A stretch of DNA of 64,000 bases, from assembly GCF_029590555.1 (NCBI RefSeq), contig NZ_CP081002.1, positions 988,501 through 1,052,500 of the forward strand. The letters are read 5' to 3'. The notes under the pieces were generated by a model, which was not told where the DNA came from, ran no database searches, and saw nothing but the letters and a program-made list of their open reading frames with translations. The translations under genes were made by a program, and so were the position numbers. Positions 46,507-55,330 of the stretch are shown in pieces. The stretch's first letter is position 1. Every line of letters begins with the position of its first letter. This DNA comes from Sphingobium sp. V4 (GTDB lineage Bacteria; Pseudomonadota; Alphaproteobacteria; Sphingomonadales; Sphingomonadaceae).

Positions 46507-46564
46507 CGGATTCCCGATCGACGGGGCGCCAAACTGCACGCTGGCGCGCCGTCGTTTCGGGAAG

Positions 46565-46600
46565 GGAAGGCGGGCTGGAGACAGCCCGCCTTCCTTTTTT
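46565..46600 (+). terminator. Rho-independent terminator
   Basis: GGAAGGCGGGCTG (46565-46577), loop GAGA, then CAGCCCGCCTTCC (46582-46594) and TTTTTT. It is a 13-bp perfect stem with U-run on the plus strand, ending the receptor-to-flavoprotein unit right where the convergent leuD-like gene stops. Confidence 0.9.
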
Positions 46601-47208
46601 CAGTTGGAGTAAATCCATGGGCGGCTAAGGGCGTCCTTCGCCAGAAACGCCTTGATACAATCGATCTCCAGCAGCGTCTGGCCGATCGGGTCCAGTCCCA
46701 GCAGCAAGGCCCGACGGGCCTCCTTCGGCAGGTGGAAGGGCAGGGCAGTACCGTCGGCGCCGACAACCTGCATCTCTTCCAGACTGATATGGATCGGTGC
46801 TGGCATCGCGTCCGCCAATTTCATGATGTCATCGATCGCCAGCGTGACCGGTACGATGCCGTTGCGGATGCAGTTGCCGTGGAAGATCGGGTTGAAGGAG
46901 GGCGCCACGATCGCCCGGAAGCCATATTCCGCCAGCGCCCAAGCGGCATGTTCGCGGCTGGAGCCGCAGCCGAAATTGGCGCCGGACAGCAGGAATTTCG
47001 CGTCGCTATAGCCGGGCTGGTTGAGGATGAAATCGGGCATGGGATCGCGGTTGCCTATAGCCAGATAGCGCCATCCCGCGAACAGCCCGTCCTTCAGGCC
47101 GGTCTTCCCGACCGTCTTCATCTCGCGCGAGGGGATGATCGCATCGGTGTCGATGTTGTCTCGGATCAGCGGCGCGGCGATGGCCGTCATGCAGGTGAAA
47201 GGCGTCAT
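46600..47208 (-). CDS. LeuD-like (aconitase small subunit family) dehydratase
   Basis: A 202-residue small subunit of the 3-isopropylmalate dehydratase type. Motifs include DNIDTDAIIPSREMK and the swivel-domain signature NFGCGSSREHAAWAL. It pairs with the LeuC-like large subunit whose stop overlaps its ATG (ATGA). The setting is catabolic, without leuA or leuB, so the substrate is probably a substituted malate/maleate (for example citraconate or dimethylmaleate) and not isopropylmalate, although leucine synthesis cannot be excluded from sequence alone. Confidence 0.88.
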   Translation of the reverse strand: MTPFTCMTAIAAPLIRDNIDTDAIIPSREMKTVGKTGLKDGLFAGWRYLAIGNRDPMPDFILNQPGYSDAKFLLSGANFGCGSSREHAAWALAEYGFRAIVAPSFNPIFHGNCIRNGIVPVTLAIDDIMKLADAMPAPIHISLEEMQVVGADGTALPFHLPKEARRALLLGLDPIGQTLLEIDCIKAFLAKDALSRPWIYSN

Positions 47209-48617
47209 AGGCTGTTTTCCCTGACAGGTGCTGCGGCGATGACGCCGGCAAGGGCGGAAGCGGCAACGGTTTCGGGCGAGGCGATATGGGTGCGGGTGGA
47301 TGGCCCCTGCCGGCTTTCGAAGTTGCGATTGGTGGAGGAAATCACCCGTTCCTGTGGACCGAAACTCTCACCCCCCGCGAAGAAGCACATGGAGCAGCCT
47401 GCTTCCCGCCATTCGAACCCGGCATCCAGGAAGATACGGTCCAGCCCTTCAGCCTCGGCCTGTGCCTTGACCTGACTGGAGCCGGGGACGCAGATTGCGC
47501 GGACATGGTCGGCGACATGCCGGCTCTTCAGGATCGCGGCGGCCCGGCGCAGATCGGACAGGCGGCTGTTGGTGCAGGAACCGATGAAGGCGCCGTCGAT
47601 GCGCAGGCCCGTTACCGGCTGGCCCGGCGTCACATCCATATAGTCGCGCGCGCGGGCATGGGCTTCGGCGGTGTCGCGACCGGCGACGGCTTGCGCGGTC
47701 GGGACGGGGGCGCCCAGGGCAAGCGACTGTTGCGGGCTGGTGCCCCAGCTGACCATCGGCACGACATCGGCGGCGTCGAAGCGCAGGTCGGTGTCGAACC
47801 GGGCGTCGGGATCGCTGTAGAGCGATTGCCAGCTTGCCAATGCCGCGTCCCAGTCCGCCCCTTGCGGCGCGAAGGGGCGACCCTGCACATAGTCGAATAT
47901 CATCTGGTCCGGCGCGATAATGGCTGTGAAGGCGCCCAGTTCGGTCGCCATGTTGCACAGGGTCATGCGCCCTTCGGCATCCAGCGCGGATATCGCGCTG
48001 CCGGCATATTCCAGTACCTTGCCGCGCGCACCGGCCGATCCGATCCGCGACAGGATATGGAGGGCCAGATCCTTGGCACTGACATTGGGACCCAGCTGGG
48101 AATCCACCGTGATCCGCATCGTGCCGGGGCGCTGAACCCGCAAGGTGCCGGTGGCGAGCGCATGTTCCGCCTCGCTGGAACCGATGCCCCATGCCAGCGC
48201 GCCGAACGCGCCCTGTGTGCAGGTATGGCTGTCCGGGCAGACAAGCGTGATGCCGGGGATCAATATGCCCTGTTCGGGCGACATGACATGGACGATGCCC
48301 TGCCGTGGATCGGTGATGTCGAACAGGTGGATGCCCGCTGCGCGCGCGCCCTGGCGGGTGGCCTGAATGAAGGCCGTGCCGGTCGGCATCAGCGTCGCGT
48401 CACCGCGCCCCGGCCGCGTGTCGACGATATGGTCCATGGTGGCGAAGGCGCGGTCTGGCGCGAGCACCGGATGCCCGGCCAGCGCCAGACTTTCCAGTGC
48501 AACGCCGCCGGTCCGCTCATGCATCAGGACACGGTCGATCGCCAGCAAGGCGGCATCGCTGTCGATATCCATGACGACATGCATGTCCCATAATTTTTCG
48601 AACAGGGTTTTGCTCAT
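47205..48617 (-). CDS. LeuC-like (aconitase large subunit family) dehydratase
   Basis: A 470-residue large subunit. [4Fe-4S] ligands are present in VCPDSHTCTQGAFGALAWGIG, FIGSCTNSRLSDLRRAA and GCSMC. The stretch after the last Cys pair reads GCSMCFFAGGESF where canonical LeuC has GCSMCLAMN, which suggests altered substrate choice. With LeuD it would hydrate or isomerise a C4-C7 dicarboxylate. It is divergent from the GntR regulator, with a TTGTT...AACAA dyad between them. Confidence 0.88.
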   Translation of the reverse strand: MSKTLFEKLWDMHVVMDIDSDAALLAIDRVLMHERTGGVALESLALAGHPVLAPDRAFATMDHIVDTRPGRGDATLMPTGTAFIQATRQGARAAGIHLFDITDPRQGIVHVMSPEQGILIPGITLVCPDSHTCTQGAFGALAWGIGSSEAEHALATGTLRVQRPGTMRITVDSQLGPNVSAKDLALHILSRIGSAGARGKVLEYAGSAISALDAEGRMTLCNMATELGAFTAIIAPDQMIFDYVQGRPFAPQGADWDAALASWQSLYSDPDARFDTDLRFDAADVVPMVSWGTSPQQSLALGAPVPTAQAVAGRDTAEAHARARDYMDVTPGQPVTGLRIDGAFIGSCTNSRLSDLRRAAAILKSRHVADHVRAICVPGSSQVKAQAEAEGLDRIFLDAGFEWREAGCSMCFFAGGESFGPQERVISSTNRNFESRQGPSTRTHIASPETVAASALAGVIAAAPVRENSL

Positions 48618-48635
48618 GCGTGACGACTATCTGCG

Positions 48636-48663
48636 TTGTTCAAATGACATGTAAACATAACAA
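48636..48663. promoter_or_regulatory. Candidate GntR operator
   Basis: TTGTT (48636-48640) and AACAA (48659-48663) form an inverted repeat with an 18-bp spacer between the divergent leuC-like and gntR genes. The right arm reads ATAACAAT, the complement of ATTGTTAT also seen at 38935 and 50719. Confidence 0.4.
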
Positions 48664-48708
48664 TTAACCCGGTTCCCCCTCCTGCATTCATCGGCTAGGC
48701 TGGCGGCG

Positions 48709-49497
48709 ATGACCAAAACCGCACCCTCGCCCGAAAATCCCGCGTCTCAACTGGTTTCCAGATCGAACGCGGTTCCGCTCTATCATCAGATATTTCTGGG
48801 CCTGCGGGATCAGATCATGCACGGCCAGCTGACCTTCGGCGCGCCGGTGCCCACGGAACTGGAACTGGTGGCGCAGCATGGCGTGTCGCGCATCACGGCG
48901 CGGCGCGCGTTGCAGGAACTGGCCGATAGCGGTCTGGTCGAACGCAAGCGCCGCGTGGGAACGCGCGTGGTGTATCGGACCTCTGCCGTTCCACTGGAAG
49001 CGAATGTGGATCAGGCGGTCGAATCGCTGATCGCCTTCGGTCGCAACACGCCGGTCAAAGTGATCGACATTGTCGAGGAGCCCGCACCCCGGCAGGTCGC
49101 CGACATGCTGGAGCGGACCGAAGGCGCTATGATGCTGCGCGGTCGCCGTATCCGTCACCTCGACCGGCAGCCGTTGGGTCTGACGACCAGTTGGGTGCCG
49201 GCGGACCTGGGGGTCAAGCTGACCAAGACCCTGCTGACCAAACAGCCGATTCTCGACCTGATGCGGGAAGCCGGTTTCGTGGCGGGCAGCGGGCGCCAGA
49301 CCATATCGGCGCGCCATGCCGATCCGGAGACGGCGGCGATCCTCAATCTGGAACCGCGCGCGGCGCTGCTGCGCGTGGAACGTGTGATCTTCGACGCCGA
49401 TAACAAGGCGATCCTCTACACCATCGCCGACTATCGGGCCGACCGCTACCGGCTGAGCCTGGATCTGCATGGCGGGGCCAAACCGCAAATGGGATAG
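48709..49497 (+). CDS. GntR family regulator, HutC/UTRA type
   Basis: A 262-residue regulator. N-terminal wHTH (about 20-90, AVPLYHQIFLGLRDQIMHG then TELELVAQHGVSRITARRAL) and a UTRA ligand-binding domain (about 110-255). HutC-type regulators are usually repressors released by a pathway intermediate and bind TTGTATATACAA-like dyads. Similar dyads occur at four places in the surrounding cluster, so this is the best candidate for its regulator. The CaiB gene converges 1 bp after its stop. Confidence 0.9.
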   Translation: MTKTAPSPENPASQLVSRSNAVPLYHQIFLGLRDQIMHGQLTFGAPVPTELELVAQHGVSRITARRALQELADSGLVERKRRVGTRVVYRTSAVPLEANVDQAVESLIAFGRNTPVKVIDIVEEPAPRQVADMLERTEGAMMLRGRRIRHLDRQPLGLTTSWVPADLGVKLTKTLLTKQPILDLMREAGFVAGSGRQTISARHADPETAAILNLEPRAALLRVERVIFDADNKAILYTIADYRADRYRLSLDLHGGAKPQMG

Positions 49498-49498
49498 A

Positions 49499-50668
49499 TC
49501 AGGACAGGGCGGCGCTGATCGCCGCCTCGTCCAGTCCCATTTCCCGCAGCAGCGCCGCGCCATCGGCACCGGCCACCGGCAGGTCGCGGCGAAGCGGCAG
49601 CCGCTCTCCGTCGATTTCGATCGGCAGGCCGGGCAGGCGGGTTTCCGTGCCGTTCGGCAGGGTCAGGTCGACCAGACCGCCGCCTTCCACCAGATGTGGA
49701 TCATCGAACAGATCGGTAGGGCGGGCAATCGGCGCAAAGGGCAGGCCGGTCGCCTCCAGTCGCGCGATCAACTCCGCGCGGGACATGGACGCAAACAGCG
49801 CGCGCACGACCGGCAATATCTGCTCACGGGCTTCGACGCGGGCATTATTGGCGCGCAGCGACAGGTCGTTCAGCAGGTCGTCCAGCCCGAACGCCTCGCA
49901 GAAGCTGAGCCATTGGCCGTCGCTTACGACGCCGACGAAGAGCTGCTCGTCGGCTTCGCGGGTCTGGAACACATCATAAATGGCCCAGGCGGACAGGCGC
50001 TCGGGCATCGGTCGGGGTGCCGCGCCGGTGACGGCCTCCTGCGCCATATGCTGGCCGACCAGAAAGGCAGTGGTTTCGAACAGGGCGCATTTGACCTCCG
50101 CGCCTTCACCGGTGCGATGGCGCCGTTCCAGCGCGGCGAGAATCGCGATGACGCCGAACATGCCGCCGGTAATATCCACGACGGACGAGCCTGCGCGCAG
50201 CGGGCGACCGGACGGGCCGGTCATATAGGCAAGGCCGCCCATCATCTGGGTCACTTCGTCCAGAGCCGTGCGCTGTTCATAGGGGCCGGTCAGGAACCCC
50301 TTGGCCGAGCAATAGATCAGGCCCGGATTGTCACGGCGCAGCGCTTCATAGCCAAGGCCCAGCCGTTCAAGCGTGCCGGGGCGGAAATTTTCGACCACGA
50401 TGTCTGCCGATTGCGCCAGCGCGAAGGCGGCATCGCGCCCGGCATCGCTTTTCAGGTCAAGGCAGATGCTGCGCTTGTTGCGGTTGAACATCGGGAAATA
50501 GCCCGCGCCCGACCCCAGCAGGTTGCGCGTCTGGTCGCCGCCCTTGGGCTCCACCTTGATCACTTCCGCGCCCAGATCGCCCAGGATCACGCCGACCGAT
50601 GGCCCCATGACCATATGCGTGAATTCAACCAGCCGGATGCCGGCAAGCGGCAATGCGTCCGCGTTCAT
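49499..50668 (-). CDS. CaiB/BaiF family CoA-transferase
   Basis: A 389-residue class III CoA-transferase. The catalytic Asp lies in LRAGSSVVDITGGMFG (about residue 160) and the N-terminal VVENFRPGTLERLGLGYE is the family signature. It would move CoA from a donor such as succinyl-CoA to an organic acid, e.g. a citramalate-like acid before C-C cleavage. It is divergent from the HMG-CoA-lyase-like gene across a small AT-rich gap. Confidence 0.9.
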   Translation of the reverse strand: MNADALPLAGIRLVEFTHMVMGPSVGVILGDLGAEVIKVEPKGGDQTRNLLGSGAGYFPMFNRNKRSICLDLKSDAGRDAAFALAQSADIVVENFRPGTLERLGLGYEALRRDNPGLIYCSAKGFLTGPYEQRTALDEVTQMMGGLAYMTGPSGRPLRAGSSVVDITGGMFGVIAILAALERRHRTGEGAEVKCALFETTAFLVGQHMAQEAVTGAAPRPMPERLSAWAIYDVFQTREADEQLFVGVVSDGQWLSFCEAFGLDDLLNDLSLRANNARVEAREQILPVVRALFASMSRAELIARLEATGLPFAPIARPTDLFDDPHLVEGGGLVDLTLPNGTETRLPGLPIEIDGERLPLRRDLPVAGADGAALLREMGLDEAAISAALS

Positions 50669-50719
50669 ATCTTCCCCTGCAAATCATGCGATAAACGCCT
50701 ATCGACAGCTCCTCATAAA

Positions 50720-50739
50720 TTGTTATAGAAATAATACAA
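50720..50739. promoter_or_regulatory. Candidate GntR operator
   Basis: TTGTTATAGAAATAATACAA: arms TTGT and ACAA enclose 12 bases in the gap between the divergent CaiB and lyase genes. The complementary strand carries ATTGTATTAT, the same 10-mer as at 54263. Confidence 0.5.
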
Positions 50740-50756
50740 TAGCGCGAGGGGTCGGA

Positions 50757-51722
50757 ATGTCGGAACGCATATTGATTAGTGAAGTCGGGCCGCGGGACGG
50801 GCTGCAAAGCATCAAGCCCATATTGCCGACCGACGTGAAAAAGGCCTGGATCGCGGCGGAAGCGGCGGCGGGCGTGACGGAGATTGAGGTGGGCAGCTTC
50901 GTGCCCGCCAAATTGCTGCCGCAACTGGCCGACACGGCGGAGATCACAGCCTATGCGCGCACGATTCCCGGGCTGACGGTGGCGGCGCTGGTGCCCAATG
51001 CGAAGGGCGCGGCCGCCGCGATCGCGGCCGGCGCGCACAAGATCACGCTGCCCCTGTCCGTTTCCGAAACCCACAGCCTCGCGAATCTACGCCGCAACCA
51101 TGCGCAGGTGCTGGAGGAGGCACGCCAGATCGGTGCGATGATCGCCGCGCTGCCGCCGGAAGAGCGCCCGCATTTTGAAGGCAGCCTGTCGACGGTGTTC
51201 GGCTGCACGCTGGAGGGCAATATCGCCGACGGGCAGATCGGCATGCTGGCGGAAGCCCTGATGGCGTCGGGCTGTGATGAAATCGGGCTGGCCGACACGA
51301 CCGGCTATGCCAATCCGGCCAGCGTCCGGCACATGGTCCGCTTCGTGCGGGGCGTCGTGGGCGATGCGGCCGTGACGGGCATTCACCTGCACAATACGCG
51401 CGGGCTGAGTCTGGCCAATGTGCTGGCCGGGCTGGAGGTCGGGCTGACCACGTTCGACAGTTCGCTTGGCGGTCTGGGCGGTTGTCCCTTCGCACCCGGC
51501 GCCAGCGGCAATATCGTGACCGAAGATCTGGTGTTCATGCTCGAATCGCTGGGCTTGTCGACCGGGATCGACATCCATCGGCTGGTCGGCGTGCGTGATA
51601 TTCTGAAAGGCGCGCTGCCGGACGAGCCGCTTTACGGTTTCGTGGCGGAGGCGGGATTGCCGTTGGGCTTCGTTCCTACGGGTGGCAGCATATCTCTGGA
51701 AAGAAAGGAAGAAATGGCGTGA
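50757..51722 (+). CDS. HMG-CoA lyase-like enzyme
   Basis: A 321-residue TIM-barrel aldol lyase of the HMGL family. Hallmarks are EVGPRDGLQ at the N-terminus, the metal-binding GIHLHNTRG, and the catalytic Cys in GLGGCPFAPGASGN. It cleaves a 3-hydroxyacyl-CoA with a carboxyl group; here the product of CoA transfer by the CaiB protein (such as a citramalyl-CoA-type ester) is a better guess than HMG-CoA. Its stop overlaps the next GTG start. Confidence 0.9.
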   Translation: MSERILISEVGPRDGLQSIKPILPTDVKKAWIAAEAAAGVTEIEVGSFVPAKLLPQLADTAEITAYARTIPGLTVAALVPNAKGAAAAIAAGAHKITLPLSVSETHSLANLRRNHAQVLEEARQIGAMIAALPPEERPHFEGSLSTVFGCTLEGNIADGQIGMLAEALMASGCDEIGLADTTGYANPASVRHMVRFVRGVVGDAAVTGIHLHNTRGLSLANVLAGLEVGLTTFDSSLGGLGGCPFAPGASGNIVTEDLVFMLESLGLSTGIDIHRLVGVRDILKGALPDEPLYGFVAEAGLPLGFVPTGGSISLERKEEMA

Positions 51723-52402
51723 GCGACATAGTGGGAACCCGGATGGTGTCCGACGGACGCACGGCACGGCAGATTTTCGAGGAGGTGATGGCCAAGCCCG
51801 CCCGCACGAAATTCGGTTTCGGTGAAAAGCTCGCTATCGTGAATGTCGACTTCCAGAATGCCTATACTCGGATCGACAAATATAAGACCGCTTATGAGAC
51901 CGATCCACGTCAGATCGACCATGTGAATAGAATCTCCGACCTGGCCCGCGCAAAGGGCATGCCGGTCATCTGGACCCATGTCGCCTATGTCGAGGATGCG
52001 GCGGACGCAGGCGTCTGGGGCACGCGGACGAACACGCCCGATTCGCTCCAGAACATCAAATATGGCAGCGACCGCCACGCCTTTGACGATCGCTGCCGGA
52101 TCGATCCCAGCGACATCATCTATGACAAGCGCATGCCCTCGGCCTTTTTCGAAACGCCGCTGCAAAGCCTGCTGGTCTGGCACAAGGTCGATACTGTTGT
52201 CGTCACCGGCGGCAGCACATCGGGCTGCATTCGCGCCACGGCTGTCGACGCGCTGTCGCGTGGCTATCGCACGATCGTCCCGATCGAAACCTGCGCCGAC
52301 AAGCATGAAAGCTATCATTTTGCGAACCTGACCGATCTTCAGTTGAAATATGCCGATGTCGAACCGGTTCAGACTGTCATTGATTGGCTGGAGGCGCGCT
52401 GA
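51719..52402 (+). CDS. Isochorismatase-family amidohydrolase
   Basis: A 227-residue cysteine hydrolase. Triad: Asp in NVDFQNAYTR, Lys in IIYDKRMPSAFF, and Cys in STSGCIRATA; the cis-peptide region TGGSTSGC is present. Closest family types are N-carbamoylsarcosine amidase and maleamate amidohydrolase. It would hydrolyse an open-chain amide, releasing ammonia. The start is GTG 51719, overlapping the lyase stop (GTGA), and the next gene starts at TGATG, so the three are coupled. Confidence 0.88.
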   Translation: MSDIVGTRMVSDGRTARQIFEEVMAKPARTKFGFGEKLAIVNVDFQNAYTRIDKYKTAYETDPRQIDHVNRISDLARAKGMPVIWTHVAYVEDAADAGVWGTRTNTPDSLQNIKYGSDRHAFDDRCRIDPSDIIYDKRMPSAFFETPLQSLLVWHKVDTVVVTGGSTSGCIRATAVDALSRGYRTIVPIETCADKHESYHFANLTDLQLKYADVEPVQTVIDWLEAR

Positions 52403-53328
52403 TGCGGGAAGGGGAGAAAGATCCGGGGCTTTATGATTTCCTGCCCTATCGCGGGCGGCCGAAGATCGCATGGCCCGATGGCAAGAAGGTCGCGGTGTGG
52501 GTGTCGCCGAACCTGGAATTTTACGAGATCGAGCCGGCGCCCAATCCGCATCGCAAGAGCTGGACGAAACCGCATCCCGATGTGGTCGGCTATGGCCATC
52601 GCGACTATGCCAACCGCGTCGGCCACTGGCGCATGGCGGACGTCATGAGCAAGCATGGCTTTCCCGGTTCCGTCTCGCTCTCCGTCGCGCTGTGCCAGCA
52701 TGTCCCTGAAGTGGTGGCGGACGCCAATGCGCGCGGCTGGGAATTTTTCAGCCATGGCATCTACAACACCCGCTACAGCTACGGCATGGATGAGGCGCAG
52801 GAACGCGCCATCATCGAGGATTCGATCTGTACCGTGCGCGACGCCACGGGACAGACGATCAAGGGCTGGCTGGCCCCGGCGCTGACCCACACCACCCGCA
52901 CGCTCGACCTGATCGCAGAATATGGGCTGACCTACACTTGCGACCTCTATCATGACGATCAGCCGACGCCGATCCATGTCGCGAAGGGCAAGCTGATCTC
53001 CATGCCCTACAGCCTGGAGGTCAATGATCATTATGGCTTCTTCGTCTATAATATGTCGCCGCGCGATTATGCCGACACGCTGATCCGCCAATATGAGCGG
53101 CTGGCGGCGGAGGGTGAGGAGTCCGGCACGGTCATGTGCATTCCGCTGCACAGCTATCTGATCGGCCAGCCGCACCGCATCGGCCCGTTCGAGGAAGTGC
53201 TACGCCATATCGCACAGGATGGCCGCGCATGGATCACGCGCAGCGGCGACATCGCCGACCATTTCATCGGGCAGGGCTATGACCGGCTGCTGGCCGACGC
53301 CGCCCATCAGAGCGAGGATGCACGATGA
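52402..53328 (+). CDS. Polysaccharide deacetylase-fold amidohydrolase (PuuE-like) 1
   Basis: A 308-residue NodB-fold protein of the PuuE allantoinase group. The signature RDYANRVGHWRMADVM (about 68-83) and WEFFSHGIYN match this group; the classical TFDD metal motif of chitin deacetylases is replaced by WVSPNLEF. PuuE-type enzymes hydrolyse cyclic amides. Being next to an amidase, opening of a cyclic imide or similar ring is the likely role. Coupled by TGATG upstream and ATGA downstream. Confidence 0.85.
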   Translation: MREGEKDPGLYDFLPYRGRPKIAWPDGKKVAVWVSPNLEFYEIEPAPNPHRKSWTKPHPDVVGYGHRDYANRVGHWRMADVMSKHGFPGSVSLSVALCQHVPEVVADANARGWEFFSHGIYNTRYSYGMDEAQERAIIEDSICTVRDATGQTIKGWLAPALTHTTRTLDLIAEYGLTYTCDLYHDDQPTPIHVAKGKLISMPYSLEVNDHYGFFVYNMSPRDYADTLIRQYERLAAEGEESGTVMCIPLHSYLIGQPHRIGPFEEVLRHIAQDGRAWITRSGDIADHFIGQGYDRLLADAAHQSEDAR

Positions 53329-54236
53329 GTCTGGACCCCACCTATCTCACCTATCCCCGCCGTGCCGAGGGAATGGACCATGATCTGTATCGCTGGTCGA
53401 ACCTGTTCGATCGCGCGCCGATCACCTGGCCCGGCGCGGCTAAGCTGGCCGTCAGCGTGGTCATCTCGCTCGAATGGTTTCCGATCACGCCTTCGGACAC
53501 GCCGTTCCGCGCGCCCGGCCATATGCAGACGGCCTATCCCGACTATCGCCATTATACCTCGCGCGAATATGGCACGCGCATCGGTTTTTACCGCATGCTG
53601 GATGCACTGGCGGCGGTCGGGGCGAAGGCCAGCGTGGCGGTCAATAGCGTCGTAGCAGATCGCTATCCCGCGCTGATCCGCGATATCGTGGCGGCGGGGC
53701 ACGAGATCGTCGCCCATGCGACCGACATGAACGCGACCATCGCCACCGGTCTGGCCGAGGAGGAGGAGCGGGCGATCATCCGCACGTCGCTCGACATGCT
53801 GGAGAAGGCGACCGGCCAGCGTCCGGCCGGCTGGCTCTCCATCGCCCGATCGCAAAGCTGGAACACGCCGCGCCTGCTGGCGGAGGAGGGCGTCGGCTAC
53901 GTGCTGGACTGGGTGAATGATGAGCTGCCCTATGCGATGAACACGGCGTCCGGCGGCATCGTCAACGTGCCGCTGAATCATGAATTGTCCGACCGGCAGA
54001 TCATCACGACGCAGCAGCATTCGGCCGACAGCTATCGCGTCCAGATAGAGGATGCCGCCGACTGGCTGATGGCCGAGGCGCAGAGCCATGGTGGCCGGAT
54101 GCTGCCGCTGCATGTCACGCCCTATATCATGGGCCTGCCCTATCGCATCGGTGCGTTTGAAGCTCTGCTCAGGGGGCTGGCCGGCAGGGAAGGGCTGGCC
54201 TTCCTGTCGACGGGCGACATCGCCGCCAGCCTCTGA
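53325..54236 (+). CDS. Polysaccharide deacetylase-fold amidohydrolase (PuuE-like) 2
   Basis: A 303-residue paralogue of the preceding gene, with REYGTRIGFYRMLDAL and HEIVAHATDMN in the same positions. The two may form a heteromer or act on two substrates or stereoisomers. Its ATG overlaps the stop of copy 1 (ATGA). The next gene follows after 63 bp containing a TTGTAT...ATACAA dyad, so a new promoter may start there. Confidence 0.85.
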   Translation: MSLDPTYLTYPRRAEGMDHDLYRWSNLFDRAPITWPGAAKLAVSVVISLEWFPITPSDTPFRAPGHMQTAYPDYRHYTSREYGTRIGFYRMLDALAAVGAKASVAVNSVVADRYPALIRDIVAAGHEIVAHATDMNATIATGLAEEEERAIIRTSLDMLEKATGQRPAGWLSIARSQSWNTPRLLAEEGVGYVLDWVNDELPYAMNTASGGIVNVPLNHELSDRQIITTQQHSADSYRVQIEDAADWLMAEAQSHGGRMLPLHVTPYIMGLPYRIGAFEALLRGLAGREGLAFLSTGDIAASL

Positions 54237-54263
54237 TCGGACAAAAGCGCTTGCGTTGCTGAA

Positions 54264-54283
54264 TTGTATTATATTAGATACAA
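54264..54283. promoter_or_regulatory. Candidate GntR operator
   Basis: TTGTAT (54264-54269) and ATACAA (54278-54283) form a perfect 6-bp dyad with 8-bp spacer just before the cytochrome c gene. It shares ATTGTATTAT with the complement of the 50720 site. Confidence 0.55.
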
Positions 54284-54299
54284 ATAAACGGAGAAAATA

Positions 54300-54668
54300 A
54301 TGCGTCCAGGGTATATCATCGCAGCCGCCTTGCTGGCGGTGCCTGCCGCTGCGCAGGCCCAGACCGCGCCGAACGGCAAGGTCGCCTTTGCCGCCTGCAT
54401 GGCCTGTCACGGCACGAAGCCGGCGGACAAGCGCATGGGGCCGACCATGGCCGGCATCGTCGGCCGCAAGGCGGGCAGCGTCAGCGGCTTCGTCTACAGC
54501 CCCGCTATGGCCAAGAGCGGCATCGTCTGGAATGAGGCCAAACTGGACGCCTATATGACCAATCCCAAGGGCGTCGTGCCCGGCACGAAGATGGCGTTCG
54601 GCGGCGTGGCGCAACCGGCCAAGCGCAAGGCCATCATCGACTATCTCAAAACGCTGCCGGCCAAGTGA
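54300..54668 (+). CDS. Class I cytochrome c
   Basis: A 122-residue c-type cytochrome. Signal peptide (ending AAAQA), haem-binding CMACH at 33-37, and the axial Met in GTKMAF at about 98. It is periplasmic and would take electrons from the GMC dehydrogenase encoded two genes downstream. GGAGA precedes the ATG by seven bases, and its stop overlaps the next start. Confidence 0.92.
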   Translation: MRPGYIIAAALLAVPAAAQAQTAPNGKVAFAACMACHGTKPADKRMGPTMAGIVGRKAGSVSGFVYSPAMAKSGIVWNEAKLDAYMTNPKGVVPGTKMAFGGVAQPAKRKAIIDYLKTLPAK

Positions 54669-55321
54669 GCCGCGCCATGGGAACGCCTGAAGCACAGGAT
54701 GATGCAGCGGGCGGCACCCGCATGGACCGGCGAGGGCTGCTGCGCCTCTGCATAATGGCTGCAACGGCCTATGGGCTGGGTGCGGGTGGCTATCAGTTGA
54801 CGGAGGCCATGGCGGAGGAGGGGGTGTCCGCCCTCGACGCTCGCCAACGCAAACTGGTGTCCGCCATCGCGGACACGATCCTGCCCGATACCGATACGCC
54901 GGGGGCGGTGAAGGCGGGCGTGCCTGACTTCATCGACCTGATGGTCAGCTATTGGCTCGACCCGTCGGAGCGTTCAGCCTTCCTCTCCGGGCTGGAGGCT
55001 TTCGCGCAGGACACGATCCGTGCGCGCGGCACCAGCTTCGACATGCTGCTGCCTGCACAGCGGCTCGACTGGCTGAAGGCGGTGCAGACGGACGCATGGT
55101 CGAAACGGGGCAAGGGCGTCGCCCCGCCTTTCTTCCTGTGGATCAAGCGCCTGACCGTGTTCGGCTATTATACGTCGGAAACCGGCGCGACCGAGGAACT
55201 GACCTTCAACCTCGTCCCCGGTGAATATCAGCCCAGCGCCCATGTCGGCGCGGACCATGCCTTTTCGATCAACCGCAGCGGGTTCGTCTTCCCGGTCGGC
55301 AATGATCCTGCGACGCTCTGA
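54665..55321 (+). CDS. Gluconate 2-dehydrogenase subunit 3-like protein
   Basis: A 218-residue small subunit of GMC-type membrane dehydrogenases. It has the Tat motif RRGLLRL at about residue 20 and hydrophobic region to about 45; the GMC protein has no signal of its own and should be exported folded with this subunit. The GTG at 54665 overlaps the cytochrome stop; ATG 54677 is an alternative. The RKLVSAIADTILPDTDTPGA region is the family signature. Confidence 0.88.
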   Translation: MSRAMGTPEAQDDAAGGTRMDRRGLLRLCIMAATAYGLGAGGYQLTEAMAEEGVSALDARQRKLVSAIADTILPDTDTPGAVKAGVPDFIDLMVSYWLDPSERSAFLSGLEAFAQDTIRARGTSFDMLLPAQRLDWLKAVQTDAWSKRGKGVAPPFFLWIKRLTVFGYYTSETGATEELTFNLVPGEYQPSAHVGADHAFSINRSGFVFPVGNDPATL

Positions 55322-55330
55322 AAGCTGACC

